Positions 11,501-24,111 of a stretch of DNA of 64,000 nucleotides are shown in pieces. A program made the position numbers and the translations under genes. Under the pieces are notes generated by a model. The model searched no databases. It saw nothing but the letters and a program-made list of their open reading frames with translations, and was not told where the DNA came from. This DNA is from Syngnathus acus (lineage: Eukaryota; Chordata; Actinopteri; Syngnathiformes; Syngnathidae), in assembly GCF_901709675.1 (NCBI RefSeq), contig NC_051106.1, positions 9,062,001-9,126,000 on the forward strand, read 5' to 3'. The first letter of the stretch is position 1. Each line of letters begins with the position of its first letter.

Positions 11501-14500
11501 CGTTTTGCCTTCACTCTCAAGTCGTAGTTGAGGAGATGCCCGTTTGTTGGAGCTTTGGTCTTCATCCGATGATGATGTCTGTAATGAAGAGCAAGGGGTA
11601 GCTTGTATTTTGGTCCTCCTGAACCTTTTGGACTTTTTACTTAGCAGAGATAATCGAGATTGTGTGCCAACGGTCGCCATTTCAGATCCGCAGCCACTCA
11701 TCTTTTCATTCCTTAATGCTGAAAACCTCTCTGGGACTTCAGAGTGACTCACACAAGGTCCTTCAGGTTCGATGGAAGTTCTGCCAAACTTGCACGAACA
11801 ACCTTGACATTCACTGGTGGCGTCTTTCGAGCACCGACTGCCGAGCAGATCTCGCCCTTTGACCGAAGGTTCATTTCCTTGTGGGGCATCAGTGACGTCA
11901 CATCCATCAGAAGAGAACTTGCGAGCTTCCTTTAGCGACGGTGCGTTCACGTCAATTCTGTTGTTCGGTTGAATCGCATCGTTGGTTCCATTGGTGCGGC
12001 CAGCTGGTCTCTTGTCAAGTTTTGTCAATGGAGCAAGAGTTTCTACTTCAGGAGCTTCTCCGTGGTTGGTCACCTGTTCGCTCTTGTTATCGTACGTCGG
12101 TTTCATTGGCTGATTGATTCTCTGATCAACAAAATCAGAGACAAGTCTCGGATTCCAGTTGCTGCTCCTGTTGCCACCGCTGCCGATCAATGAGCGCTTT
12201 AAATGCTCTTGGACCACTTCTGAGATTCTCAAGTCGATGGCGCTGCAGATGGCCTCAGACTGACAGCGATACATTCTTGCGGGGCGACCACTTTGACACC
12301 CCGCCTCCTTCGTATTGGCAACCACTTGTTTTACTGCGACATGATCTACTTTGACGTCGCCCACAGAGGGGTCACTGGCTTTCACAGGCTTCTTCAGCGA
12401 TGGATCAGAAACACCAGCGGATTCAAATCCAAAGTTGGAGATTCCCATATCAGAGTTTTTCTTTTCATTGTTATCAGAACGTTTATCTCCCAGAGGTGAA
12501 GGGCTTCTTTTTGGAATTTTCAGGCTCCCCTCAAAAGCCTCCTGCAACTCTTGGTTTCGCTTCCTGGAATTTTTACAAGCTGCTTCAGGTTGCGAGGCAA
12601 AATACGTTGCATCGACATCTTTGGCGGCATTCTGATCCGATGATTCAGGATCTGCAAGGAAACTTTCAGGCTCGCTGTCTGACTGTTCTTTCTCTTCCTT
12701 TGATATCCAAGTCTCGGTTGCTTGGTCCTTCCCTTGGGGGGCTGATGTTAAGCTATCAACTTCAGATGGACTTGGGCTGTCTGAGAGGCTCACACTGACT
12801 GAGCTGGAATGTTGGTTGCTTTCTTTTCGGAAAGACGGAGAATCTCGGTGGGTCTCTGTACCGCCTGCCAGCTCATGGGAGGAACTAGCATCCGTAAGTG
12901 GCGGCGGGTTTTCGGACAACCTCGCCAGGGCAGAACCAGGTAGACTTTTTTGCGCCTCTTTGAAATTGTCTTCTATTGCAATTTCAGATGTTGATTTGTG
13001 GATATCTGTTTTGCCCCAGTGCATCCCTGCACGGAGAACCTGTTGTGGACAGCTGCCCCATTCTAGAGCCGTCCTGTTGCCGCACGGGTGATCGGCAACC
13101 AAAGAGTACGTGGGAACCACTTTTCGGCAAGAGCTGGTCACAGCAGAACGCTTCTCCGCCGCTAAGGAGTCTTTGGACATTTCACTGTCTTCGCTGTCTG
13201 CTTCGCTCTGCGCCACTTGCGCACTCTTCAGCGCAAGAGCCGAGGCTAAAGAATCGAGGGAGAAGATGCTGTCGGAGTCGGAGGCAGCTTCGTGCCGTTC
13301 CCCGACTACTTTCCATTCACGTTGCTGCCTTTCCACCCATTGGCCCGTCTTGCTCATCAGAGCCTGCGTGCTGTGCCATCGTCTCGAAGCCTCAAACGGA
13401 AGGTTTTGTTCGAGCTCATCACACAAGATGGCTGTTTTACTCGGACTTCTACTCACCACGTTAGAATCTTCGTGGATGCCAAGAGACCGACTGGGCATCT
13501 TTTCTACAACGTTGGGGTTGTTGGAATCCAATGGTGGTTGCATGAAATTAGAGAAGGCTTTCCTGGTGACACCAGACTGTGATGGTCTTTTTAGATCCAC
13601 GCAAGGACTTGCTAGTACGTTTGTTTTGGACGCTACATTTTCTTTGCCAGGTGGTTGTGTGGGTATACAAAGTGGCAACTTGGGCACAGCTGCTGGATTC
13701 TGCTCTGATCTGTTCTTAAAAGAAAGTTCTCTTTGTGGCAGCAGGGGTTTTCGTTCAAAGCGCCGCTGACGCTGTTGAACCAGAGAACCTTCCTCCATCT
13801 TGGAATTCGGCGCAATGTTTTCAGAAGATCTTCGTCTGTCTTGGCAGGACTGACTTAGTCCGGAGGGAAGTGAATCGGAGCAACTCTGGGTCCTTTCCCG
13901 GGGGAGGCACTCGTCTGAGAGCCACTTCCTGCTGCCAACGCAAGCAGGAGATGTGGACTTTGAGGTCAGTTCTGTGGATTGATTTCTCATCAGGAACTGT
14001 CTGTTGTGGGAACGGAAACATTTGTGAGTTCAGAAAATGTTATGAGGAGTTTGCAGATGCTTACCTGAAGATCGGGGACTGCTGTGGGTACAGTCGGGAC
14101 ACAAGATCAGCAGAGAAGGAAGATCTCGGGGAAATGAATCTTGGTGGAGACCCCTCCTCAGGGCTTTCCTGTCCAGCGAGCAGGGCCTTTTCCAGTTGCT
14201 GCAATTCTCTCTTTGCTTCTAGCAGACGCCTCTTGCGGGCAATTCTCTCCAGCTGGAACTGCAACTTCTTGCGGCGAAGGCGGCTCTCTGCACGACGCAG
14301 GGCGTGATGCTTCAGGAGCTCCTCCTGGACTGCTTTCTTCTTGGCCCTGACAACCAGCGATGGACATTTGTCTCTCTGACCCTCCTGCTCGTCCAACACG
14401 TATCTGTTGAGGCACTTCAGAAGGGGGTCGGGCTGGGAGTCCGTTTGAACCCCAAGGTCCTGCGTGACTCTTTGCTCGACGGCCAGCAGGTGACGCTTCT

Positions 14501-17500
14501 CCTGGAGGATCCACTCCTGGACTGTTGGTTTAACAAATCACGGCTTATTTTCGAATCACAATTCATCATTTCACAATTTCATTTCGAGTATTTTCAGAGT
14601 GTTTGAAAAATAAATGGAATTAAAGTGGGCCAATTCAGTCCAAAGCAGCCATTTTGCCCCTTTCAATTTTGCTTACCTTCGCTATGCTGGTGCTGAAGCT
14701 GGGCCCGCTCCCTCTCCAGCTCGCTCTCGGCCCGCCTCTGCTCAGAACCTATCTCCTGGCGCAAGTCCTCCACATAGCACTGCTGCTCCTGCAAACGCCG
14801 CCTGGCAGTCGACTCCTCGCCGGGGGACAAACGCAACGCAGATGGCTCTTCGTTCGTTTTGCTGTGACTAAAGACACACGAGTCAGACCGAGAGACTCGT
14901 CCGATTGGATTTTTAGGGCGTGTACCTCTGGTTTGGCGTCTGAGGGCCAAGGTCAGTGTAGGTGCCCTCACTTGCCTGAGGGCAGAGAAAGCAAAACATT
15001 CGGCACACGGCAACAAGCGAGATGTTTGAGCCAAGCTGAACGTACTCTGCGTCTACGCTCCCGCAGGACGGCCGCCTCTGCCGGGTGGTTGAAGCGAAAT
15101 TTATGAAGCCCTCCTAAGGTGATCACCATTCCTGCTCACACAAATGAGAAAAGTCTTTTTGTAACATTCTGGAAGGGGTCAAAAGTGAGGAGTCATTTTC
15201 CCGACCTTGCGCCAGCCTGTTGGGCTCAGTGATTTCCCTGCCGTTGAGAAGGCAGACGCAACCCGGCAGCGGCCTCAGCGTGACCACGCCACCGTCGTTT
15301 TGGATCTCACAGCTGGCACCGCCTGACAAAACTAATCAAATGAAATCAAATTAAAATAATTTGTGAATAGTAAACTGTGAGTGATGTGTTTTCGTACCTA
15401 TTTGCGGTTCTTCCAAGTGGTCTTGGGGTCCAATGCGGGTAAGTCCTTCCTGGAATGAAAACGGGTGCAATCGAGTACATTGATTCATCCTTTTGTTTCA
15501 TTTCTTCTCATTGACTGGCGGATTCAAAGAGGGGCTTGACAGACGCGAGCTTCTCAACATCCAACTCAGAGTCTGAGCCTCTTTTCGAGACGGGTGGTGG
15601 ACAGAAGCAGACAAGACAATTACCTTTTCTTATTGTAGCGGAACAGAGAAATAGCAAGAGAAGAAGAAGAATCTAGCAAAGAAAAGGAGAAAAGATCTTA
15701 GTGAAGACAGCTTGAAAAAGTCAAATGCTGACAAAGAGCTGAGCAAAGGTGGAGGCTAACTTAGCAGCTGCTTATCCAACAGTCCAGCACACACAGAGCC
15801 CGCCTCACCATGAGGTGGTAGAAGACCACGCCGGTGCTGAGGACGTCCCCATCCAGGGCCAGCAGGTGCGGGCGCGGCGAGTTGATGAGGAAGCCGGCTC
15901 GGTCCCGGTTGATGTCCACGCTGTAGCGCTCCAGCAGTTCATGCTTGTCCCGCCAACTCTCTGACCAGTCCTTGGTCAGCTGCTCCACCTGAGGAACGCC
16001 AAGAAGGAACATTGGAGATAAATACTTGGCTGATAAAATTGCCCCCCCCCCTCCCAGACAGGCGTTTACCTTCATCTCGTTTTGCAGCACCATGTCCGAA
16101 AGCGTCCCGTCCCTCTCGTCACTCAGGGAGGGGCTGGGATCTCGCTGCTGGCGAGGTGGGAGAGGAAATCAACAAAAAAAAAACAAAGACGATGTAGAAG
16201 AAGCCTTACCATCCCATAGGTGAGCAGCATGCTCTTGAGCCTGTCGATTTCCTCCCTCAGCTCCCGGATGAGCCGCACGTTGGCGTCCTGCACAAACGTT
16301 AAACCACTCTTTGGAGTTTGTTTCCATTTTGATCGATTGAGAGGAACCTCTGTGATATCAGGTTAGTGACCTCGTTGACCCGGGGCCTGTTGACGATATT
16401 CCGGGCGTGGGCGGCGTAGCGGAGGGTGCTGAGGCTCTCGCTGTAGCAGCTGGCGGAGGGGGAGACGGCTGCAAGGAATAAAAAAGAGCTTCAGTTGTTA
16501 AACTTGAAACTTTTTCCCCACATGCTGGACGTACTTGCGATCATGATGGTCTTGGAATTGCCCCCCAGGCTGTCCTTCAGCAGCCAGGTGAGGACCGAGT
16601 CCCTGTAGGGGATGAAGCAGTGCCTCCTGCCGGCGCTCCCCGCCCCGGACAGGAAGCTGCCGTGGCTGCCCGCCGTGCTGCCGTCGCCCTCCGAAGCCAC
16701 GCTGTTGATGCTCTGGCAGCTGCTGGACATCTGCGAATTCTGGGCTGCGGACCAAGCGGGACCGTGAACGCCCCGGGAGGTTTGGGGTGGTGGGGGGGAA
16801 TCGAAAATGATGAGATGACTAACCCAGGGCAGAAATAACGATGCCCAGTGTGACCAGCGACTTGTTGATGTTGGAGCCTTCAGTTAGTCTGTCTCGGCAG
16901 TAATTGGGGTCTGCTCTCTCGCTAGAGGCACACAAAACAAAATGAGCAAAAAATTATGAATCATTATATATATATATATATATATTTATATTATATATTG
17001 TGAACAACATATGAATAAGTATGTATTTTTAATCATTTTGTAAAATTGTATACATTTTAATCCAGTTGGAGTAAGGCTGCATTTATGTTTTCAGCCACAA
17101 GAGGGCAGCATTGTCAACTTTGGCTCTCACCTCCCGGCCAGGTCCACCAAGTTGATCTTGCTGACGGTTTCTGAAGGCCGGTTGTTCTCAAGCGTGGCCT
17201 ACGAACATCAACAATGAGATTCTCTCGGCATTCCTGCGCGTTCACAGTGGCCGTCAGACCTGAGTGTACTGGATGGTGAAGATGGCGTGCGAGCGGCTAC
17301 TGGCGTCGTGGTTGTGCGTCGCCGCCGTGATGCGGTTGGCCACGCCTGCCTCCAGAAGCTCCATGGCCTGCTGGCAGTCTGACACCACATGCTGCGACAG
17401 CTCTAAAGACAAAATGAAACCAGCGACCAGAAAAAAAATAATCTGTCATATTGTCTTTCTAAAGACATTTATTCAAGTTAAGTGGAGGCATGACATCAGC

Positions 17501-20500
17501 CGATTTTTAAGATGCCACTGAAATGAGGCTCAAACACACACGTGTGCAACAGATGGGCTCTAGTGACTCCAAATGCAGCACGTGGTGCGTTCAAGGAGCT
17601 CACAGGAAATGAGCTCACTTCCTGTGGTCACCTGGGATTGCTTTGGCTGCAGACGATGAATGAGTAGATGTGTGTGGTGAGGATGGAGGGAATTAGAAGT
17701 ATCAAATTAACCAAGAAAGATGGCCACCTTGCACGTAGGGCCCCTTCTCAGGATGTTCCCGGACTCGTAAGGAGGTTCTCTTCTTCTGCTCGCCGGTCGC
17801 CAGCAGGTCTCGTACTCGCTCGTTATAGATTTCCAGAAAACTGCACAGCCAACAAAATAAAAAATAATTTAACACATTTCAAATTCACTGGAACACGAGT
17901 TAGGCACAACAAATAAGCGGCAAGGTGCGCAAACACATTTGGGAACAGGAACAACTTGTTTTGTCGGATTCGGTTTGCCTCCAAGCATTGCGGGCCAGCT
18001 GTTGCGTTTGGATTTCAAGTCAAACGGGACGACACAAACGAAGCACTACCTGATCTCCACTCTGCTCGAGTTCTGCCCGTCGGGAAGCGGCGCCTCAGAC
18101 CGCAACAGGCCCTTAAACGGCAAATTAGTCATGTTAAAGTCACAAAGTAAAGAACATTTTAATCCACTAACGTACCTGACAGATCCGGGGTGTCAAACCT
18201 GCAGAGTCCTAGTGTAAAAAAAAATAGGAACATTAAAAAAAACAGTTCAGCATTTGGTTCATGGCAAGGTATTCGGCTCACCGGCGTGCCCATCATGGTG
18301 TACGTCTTGCCGGATCCCGTCTGGCCGTAAGCAAACAGACACACGTTGTAGCCCTCGGAAGCGCCGGCCAGCACCGACACACCCAAGTCCTGGAACACCT
18401 GAGCGAGAAACCGATGCACAGTAAACAAGACAAGGTCAGTGACTGGTGTGATTTGGTAACTCCAGCGATCCATCCATAGGTAACATATGTTTGGAATGGC
18501 TGTGTTAACCTGATCTCTCATTCTACCTCCAAAGCATAACACAGTGCCGGATCAGCGTGGGGTCCCCCCCTCCCTCCCGGGGTCTGGACCGTAAAGTCTC
18601 ATCGACTAAGTACACACCGGAGCAAGTGCGGAGGAATGTTCTCAACGTTGCTAGCAAAGATCAAAGACGGGCACGCTTTCAACAAAGTTCGGACCGGGAG
18701 AGTCCGAGTCGGCAAGCTTACAAAACGACGGGGATGGGTTTAAGTTGGACTTGCTTGAAAGGCCTCGCCAAAGCCCCCTTAAGCGATGTCCTTTGTAGGA
18801 GCGTGTGAATTGGTGCGTTTAGGAGCGGGACGATCCACTGACCAAGCACTTCTGGAGATACACTACTCAGCAGGCCCCCCCTTTCACGATGGAAGTGTGA
18901 TTTTTGTGACGCAACTCTTGCTGAATAAAAGCATTTGTGACCACCAAGGGTTAGCTTGCTTGTTTCTGCTTCTCAAAAGAAGCGTAAACGCTACAGGCCT
19001 TGTTGAAGTTGACCTTTTTAAAAATCACTCCACAGGTCTGGGGGTTGGAAAGAATCAGGAAGTTCACTCGCTTGGGCATTTCTATTTGAAAGCAGACAGC
19101 CGGTAACTTTTAGGAGGAGGTGGTCGGCACAAACAACTGCAGTCCGGTGAAAGTGCCGACATGGGCGCCTATAACGTGTCTTCGGGGACGGGAAGGAGCT
19201 CGCTTGGGTTGTGCACAAAGCACAAAGTGTTTGCCTTTGGAGAAAACAATGAGACAGGAAAAGCTGAACCCGGATTTCCTTCTGGTGCGTTTTTTTTGTG
19301 GCACCAAACCTCACAACAAGTTGCAGTTTAAAAACACAAGCTTACTGCAAGGAGCAAGCCGACCGCTTTTCTCACAAACAATTCTAAACAGCTGCAGAGG
19401 GTAAAAAAAAAAATTCTCTGTTGGCGTCCCACGCTCTGCGAGTGGTTCCCTTTAAACGCAACAGCTGGCCTCACTGAGCCAAAGTCGAAAATGTTGCCCA
19501 TGTGTGTGACCCGGAGAGAGAAAGAAGAGATTTCTGGAGAGGGAGAAATATGTGGAACTCCGTTGGAACAGTGCTCTCGTCTGTCACGCTGGGGACCGAA
19601 TTTGTAGGTCAAATTAGCTCAACGCTGAAGGGGAGGGAGGACGTGCGGTCGGACTGCGTGCGTTTCATTAAATATGGGACGCGCAGATGATAGTACAGCT
19701 CGAAAAAAACAAGCAGGTGCGAGATTTATATTTTTACCAATTAGCAAATTATTTATTTATTACATTAATGCCACCATCACACAGCAAGATTTTTTTTGTT
19801 TGAGGCAATTTTTTAAAAAAAGTTTTATTTGAGGAGGGACGTTAATTTTTCCAACACAAAGACAAATTGTGATGACAGAGTGCCCGATTGTTATGCCCAC
19901 GTAGAAGTTGACTGAATACAAATTTTCCTTATCAGAAATACGGCAGCCGAATTAATGATTCGCTTGTAGATACCGCCATTGAAATTCCACGCTAATCATC
20001 TATTTGTCAATATGGCCTACATTTCTGTACTGTGTGTGTGAGATGGATTCTTGTAAACAGAGCAACTATTCTTCCACTGACACACAGACCTACAAACTGT
20101 GAGAATCAAATCCAAGGAGGCGGAGGATGGAAGAGGGGGGAGAAAAAAAAAAAGTTGGAGCCAAACTCCAACACGGATGACGTATTTCCCCCCTGAGTGC
20201 AACCTCATAATCTTTCGCATTTCTGAGCAGTTGACTGTTTACAAGCGTCAAAGAACAATACGTGTGTGTGTGTGGGGGGGAGCTTTTCATTAGCCTCCAA
20301 ATAAAAAACTAACACAGACTAAAAAAAAAAAGGCTGGGAGCATTGTGGTGATCTTTTTCCTTTCCTCTCGTCTATTTATGGAGCGCTTCCTTTGGTGTAA
20401 AATTGAAAATGCAGAGTGGTCAGAGCACAGTTTTTTCGCTGGCTCGCTTGAAAGATTCCGCTCCTTAGCAGCGGGTGCTTCTGCTCCCTCACAACCAGAT

Positions 20501-23494
20501 AGAAAACTTTTTTTTTTTCCTTTTTTACGTCAACCACATCTGCACCCCCACTCGGTTCTGCTGTAAACGAGTCTGGCAAGCCGCGCTCAGCTATCCCGAG
20601 GGGGTCGTCGGTCGGGCGTGGCGGGAAACGGTCGCACGGCCTGGAAAGGCACGAGTTAAAATTCCGTCTCACTTCACAAGCGTTTGCGTCAGCTCAAACA
20701 AGAGCGTTTCAGAAAACGCTCTCTCCGGCATTCCCGCTGCTGACCCACGGCGTCCTTTTCGCCCACCGCGGGTCAACAACGGAATGCAAAGTCCTGAAGT
20801 CTGACATCTTTTTCCAAATACAAAGTCAGATGTGATGAGAAACAGCCCAAAAAAAAAAAAAAATCACAAAATGTCAATTAGCCAATTTGAGGGAGGCATG
20901 GCAGCTACCAGATCTTATCACGCTGTGTTTTTGTTTTGCTGACCTCCTCCTGCGACGCACAGCGGGGGTCATCGGGCCGCACCGACCAGTAGCAGTAGTC
21001 GAAGCCGAACTCCAGGAGCTTCTCCCGGGAATCCACACCGTGGTCGGCGCGTGGCTCCAGCTGTGGAACGCAAAGTGGTTCATATCTTACAAATAAATAA
21101 CATTTGAGGTGGAAACTTGTGAGCAAGCGCTTTTGGGTCATTAGCGCCGCTTGGAGCGCGACCTGCCTCAGTGCACTTGACACCGTTCTGCTTACTGTCG
21201 GGGAACCAAGAATGATGAGCAATGGAAAGTCGGCGTAGCAAATGACTTGTGGACAATGTGTGTTGGGGGGGGGGGGCGCGTTTTTTGTTGTTTGGCTTTT
21301 TCATTGTTTTTGTTTTTTTGGTTCAAAAATAAAATTATTTTTAGGACTATTTTTTTAAGCATATTTGTATATTTTTGTTGGTCTTTCTCCATCTTTCAAT
21401 ATTTTCAGCATTATATTTTTGGCTCAGGCTCGCTTGAACAAATCTCTGACATCCACTAAGTAACTTGGTGCTCACTGTGATCATTTTGCCATCATGTTTC
21501 ATCTCCTCTCTCAAGGAGTCCCACTTTCCGCAAGTAATGCTTCCCTTGAGACCCGCCTGATGTGGTTTATCTCGGCCCCGTCACATTTGTAACACATCTC
21601 CTCCTCCCCTGACCGCAAGACTTTTCCTCAAATGTAAACACGGATCTCAGCGGAACCGCTCTGTGAACGTAAAATGGCGCCGGCCAATGGGACGCCTAAG
21701 CACGGGTCACGAGACACGGTGGGTCGGTGTCACATTACGAGACGACGTCGCCAACGAAGTAATGGTTCCCACATGCCGAGACTCAGCGGCTAGGAATAAA
21801 AGTCTCAAGTCAACACGGAACGGAGCTTCTTATCTGGTGTATGGAGGCTCACAAACGCTTGGCAGGAAAAGCAGAAGGCTTACTTACAACAAGAACCGTT
21901 TTGATGGACACCATCAGAGAGACGTTCACGTAACAGTTATCTAATATTTCCCCCTCGCAGGTGATACTCAAATAAAGGAATTAGAAAAAGCCTGTAAATA
22001 CCAACCTTGACATTTTGGATCCTCACAAACTTGTCCTCCACCTGGACTGCCAGCCTCCCTCCATCTGCACTTTCCCTGTATAGCGGTGACAACAAGACTG
22101 TGATTATGATTTTGGGTTAAATGAACAAATGTTTTGTCACAATGCATTTGTTAAATGGCCGTTGACCTGTTCCTGCTCTTTCTAGTGTGCCCACTATGAC
22201 ATTGAGACAAGCTCCTCTAAGCTCATCGGTACGGCACTAATATTTGTTGTTTCTGGGCAGAGGAAAAGAAACTCCAACTTTCTGTCAGTATCTGGGGAGC
22301 TCTATGCTATGTTCCAATCCAATCCTTCCCAAAAAATTTGGAGTGTTAGTTGGACGCTTGTAAGTTGCAGGTCAGCTCTGTGCTGTGAGAGCTCCTGATG
22401 AGATTCAAATCAAAACAAGAGCGTAACATGCACCGGGGCCGGCTTGACAGCGAGAGGACTGGACTTCATCCAGGCCAGCATCTGGGTCTTTGGATGAGCA
22501 GAAACAGCACACACACAAAACTAATAATAATAAGGTCATCTCTCCAAGTGTGCACATCTGATGCAACCCGAGTACTACCCAAGGCAATACGGGAGGTGTG
22601 TGTGCATTTATTTACTTGACATTTTGACCAGTACTTTTGAGAAAAGTGATATTTTGCCATTAATTGCATATTTCTTACAAATATTTGGACAATTTGAGAA
22701 TGCCTGTGGAGCAGAACCGGTGTTGCCAACATTTGTCACCCCGATATTTCACATAAGCGACTAGTGAATGGTGAACTTAATTTAACCTTCTGTAAACTTT
22801 TAAATGCAAATGTCCAACTCCACTATGCCTTTCAGTGACTCTACCAGGTTCTGTCAGTGATGTGGCCATTTTGTTGGCTCTCTGAGTGAAAAAAATGTAT
22901 TGAAATGCATCCAAGGAAAGGGGGACAGTGAGTCTCATTTGCATGACAGATGACAAGTAATTTTGTGGTGCCAAACAGCAGGAAGCGTGCGTGAAAGAAA
23001 ACATTGTTTGGAACTTCAATGGCCTTTGTTAAGGTTTTTTGTTTTGAATCAAATACAAAAAAGTTGATTGTCCATCCAGTTTAAGACAATTTTAAGTGAC
23101 TATTGAAGAACGTCGAATGGGTCAAAATGTCAGAAGATTTGATTTGGGAAAAAAAGAAAAAAGTGACACTTGAAAAACATTGTTACTTCATTCATTTACA
23201 AAAAAAATATGATCTTAAATTCAGAAATTTAGATGAATATTAGGACTGGTATCGCACTATTTTGTTTAGTTAAAAATAATTTTGTTTGATTGACATATAA
23301 TGTTGACAGCGCCACTTCAGGATAAACAATCAACATGACAGGAAAAAGTGCACTTTGGAATTATGGAAATAAGTGAAATTGTAAGTTTCAATCAAAAAAA
23401 GAAGCGTTTTGTAATATTCATTTCTGAAGAAAGTAAGACTACTTTACCTGGCGTTGAGCGGTCGGACTCGAACCGCCACTTTGACGTTGGCCAT
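8364..23494 (-). CDS. stard9: StAR-related lipid transfer protein 9 / kinesin-3 motor, lacking most of START
   Basis: STARD9 (KIF16A) is a mitotic kinesin-3 of the pericentriolar material. Exons: 23448-23494, 22006-22075, 20944-21060, 18282-18398, 18176-18208, 18050-18111, 17728-17840, 17260-17402, 17131-17198, 16824-16921, 16535-16744, 16371-16468, 16210-16287, 16070-16144, 15809-15988, 15398-15449, 15206-15322, 15046-15131, 14926-14975, 14677-14867, 14065-14521, 9564-14000, 9152-9289, 8896-9079, 8670-8807, 8528-8588, 8364-8443; 7500 nt, 2499 residues. The motor starts [14 protein letters not shown]-loop GQTGSGKT is at about 103-110, switch I SSRSH about 221-225, switch II DLAGSER about 253-259. 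FYCYW-type residues [10 protein letters not shown] and the tail of the motor ([18 protein letters not shown]) fit STARD9. An FHA-like region (about 485-590) and coiled coils follow. Exon 22 encodes about 1479 low-complexity residues. The C-terminus keeps only a START remnant. Human STARD9 is about 4700 residues. Confidence 0.92.
9564..14000 (-). CDS. stard9: Giant internal exon of stard9
   Basis: One 4437-nt open exon encodes residues about 821-2300 of stard9. It starts after an acceptor (acaacag|ACAG) that completes the AGA codon begun at 14065, and ends at AATAG|gtaagt. The sequence is Ser/Pro/Lys-rich with no recognisable domain until its end, where [20 protein letters not shown] looks like a short coiled coil. 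Human STARD9 also has one giant exon in this place, but several times longer, so this region is shrunken here or expanded in mammals. Confidence 0.9.
16966..16997. repeat. AT microsatellite
   Basis: An alternating AT run of about ten units continues into TATTTATATTATATAT within a stard9 intron between motor exons. It is a simple repeat only. Confidence 0.85.
18399..23447 (-). other. stard9: Long 5' introns of stard9
   Basis: Introns 1-3 (22076-23447, 21061-22005, 18399-20943) are the only long ones in the gene; most others are 70-300 bp apart from the 523-bp intron before exon 7's neighbour region. They are AT-rich with poly-A/T runs and a G10 tract near 21266-21277. Open frames inside them have no family resemblance. 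Enhancers could lie here but none can be named. Confidence 0.55.
23448..23494 (-). CDS. stard9: First coding exon of stard9
   Basis: ATG at 23494 begins [15 protein letters not shown], the standard start of this kinesin subfamily, and the exon ends at CCAG|gtaaag. It joins exon 2 at 22075, where the split codon becomes AGG. The motor family requires a VRVRP strand at the N-terminus, which supports this start. Confidence 0.9.
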
Positions 23495-24111
23495 GCCGAC
23501 TGCAGTGCTCCACCGCTCGGCGTCAACAGCTCACAAACGCACCCGGCGTTGGACTCAACAGGGTGTCTCCATCGCGGGACTCGGGACATGGCTTTCCCAA
23601 ACAGCCGCGGTTAGTGGAAGCGCGTAAGGGCCGCTCATCAAGCCATCTCCACCGGAGGTAAGTCGCCGTCGTACCGAACACCAACCGCTAGACGGACACT
23701 TTCAAACTGACAAGCCAAGCTACGGAACTTCCTGCTGGGCTCCCAAAGTCACGAGTGGGCGGTACCGCGGCCGAGCAAAAAACCAACACTGTAGGAAATG
23801 TTCCCCTCTATCGGCCGAAACAAGCGCTAACACTGTAAAAGATGTTTTGTAACGCTGCTTACAGTGATGTTATGTAAACATTAGAATTCTTTATTATGAT
23901 TATCCACATGTCAACTCAGTGGCAAAATATTAAAATTTTCTTTAAAAACAAACAAAACAAGCAGCATCATAACAGGGAGACAGTGAGGAAACGCAGCCGT
24001 GCATTTATGTAAGGACTCGCATGTCAAAAGTGCTACATTGATCAATGTTTTTTTGCATATATAGAACTTTCTATTTTACAAGTTACAGGACAACGCCTGT
24101 GTTTCTTTGGT
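23495..24111 (-). other. Short spacer between cdan1 and stard9
   Basis: These 617 bases separate the cdan1 stop codon from the stard9 start codon on the same strand. They must hold the cdan1 3' UTR and poly(A) site (AATAAA at 23890-23895, minus) and the stard9 promoter and 5' UTR. The right part is AT-rich; 23500-23760 is GC-richer, as expected for a promoter. Confidence 0.6.
23890..23895 (-). terminator. Poly(A) signal of cdan1
   Basis: AATAAA on the minus strand, 217 bases after the cdan1 stop codon and about 400 bases before the stard9 ATG. Confidence 0.5.

Noticed and set aside
13110-13769. Open frame of 219 codons on the plus strand
   Set aside because: It is the antisense shadow of the giant stard9 exon, which has clear family continuity, splice sites and phase on the minus strand.
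23464-23474. tRNA-like B-box (GGTTCGAGTCC on the minus strand)
   Set aside because: It is coding sequence of stard9 exon 1 (VRVRP). The flanks cannot fold into a T-arm with a matching acceptor stem.
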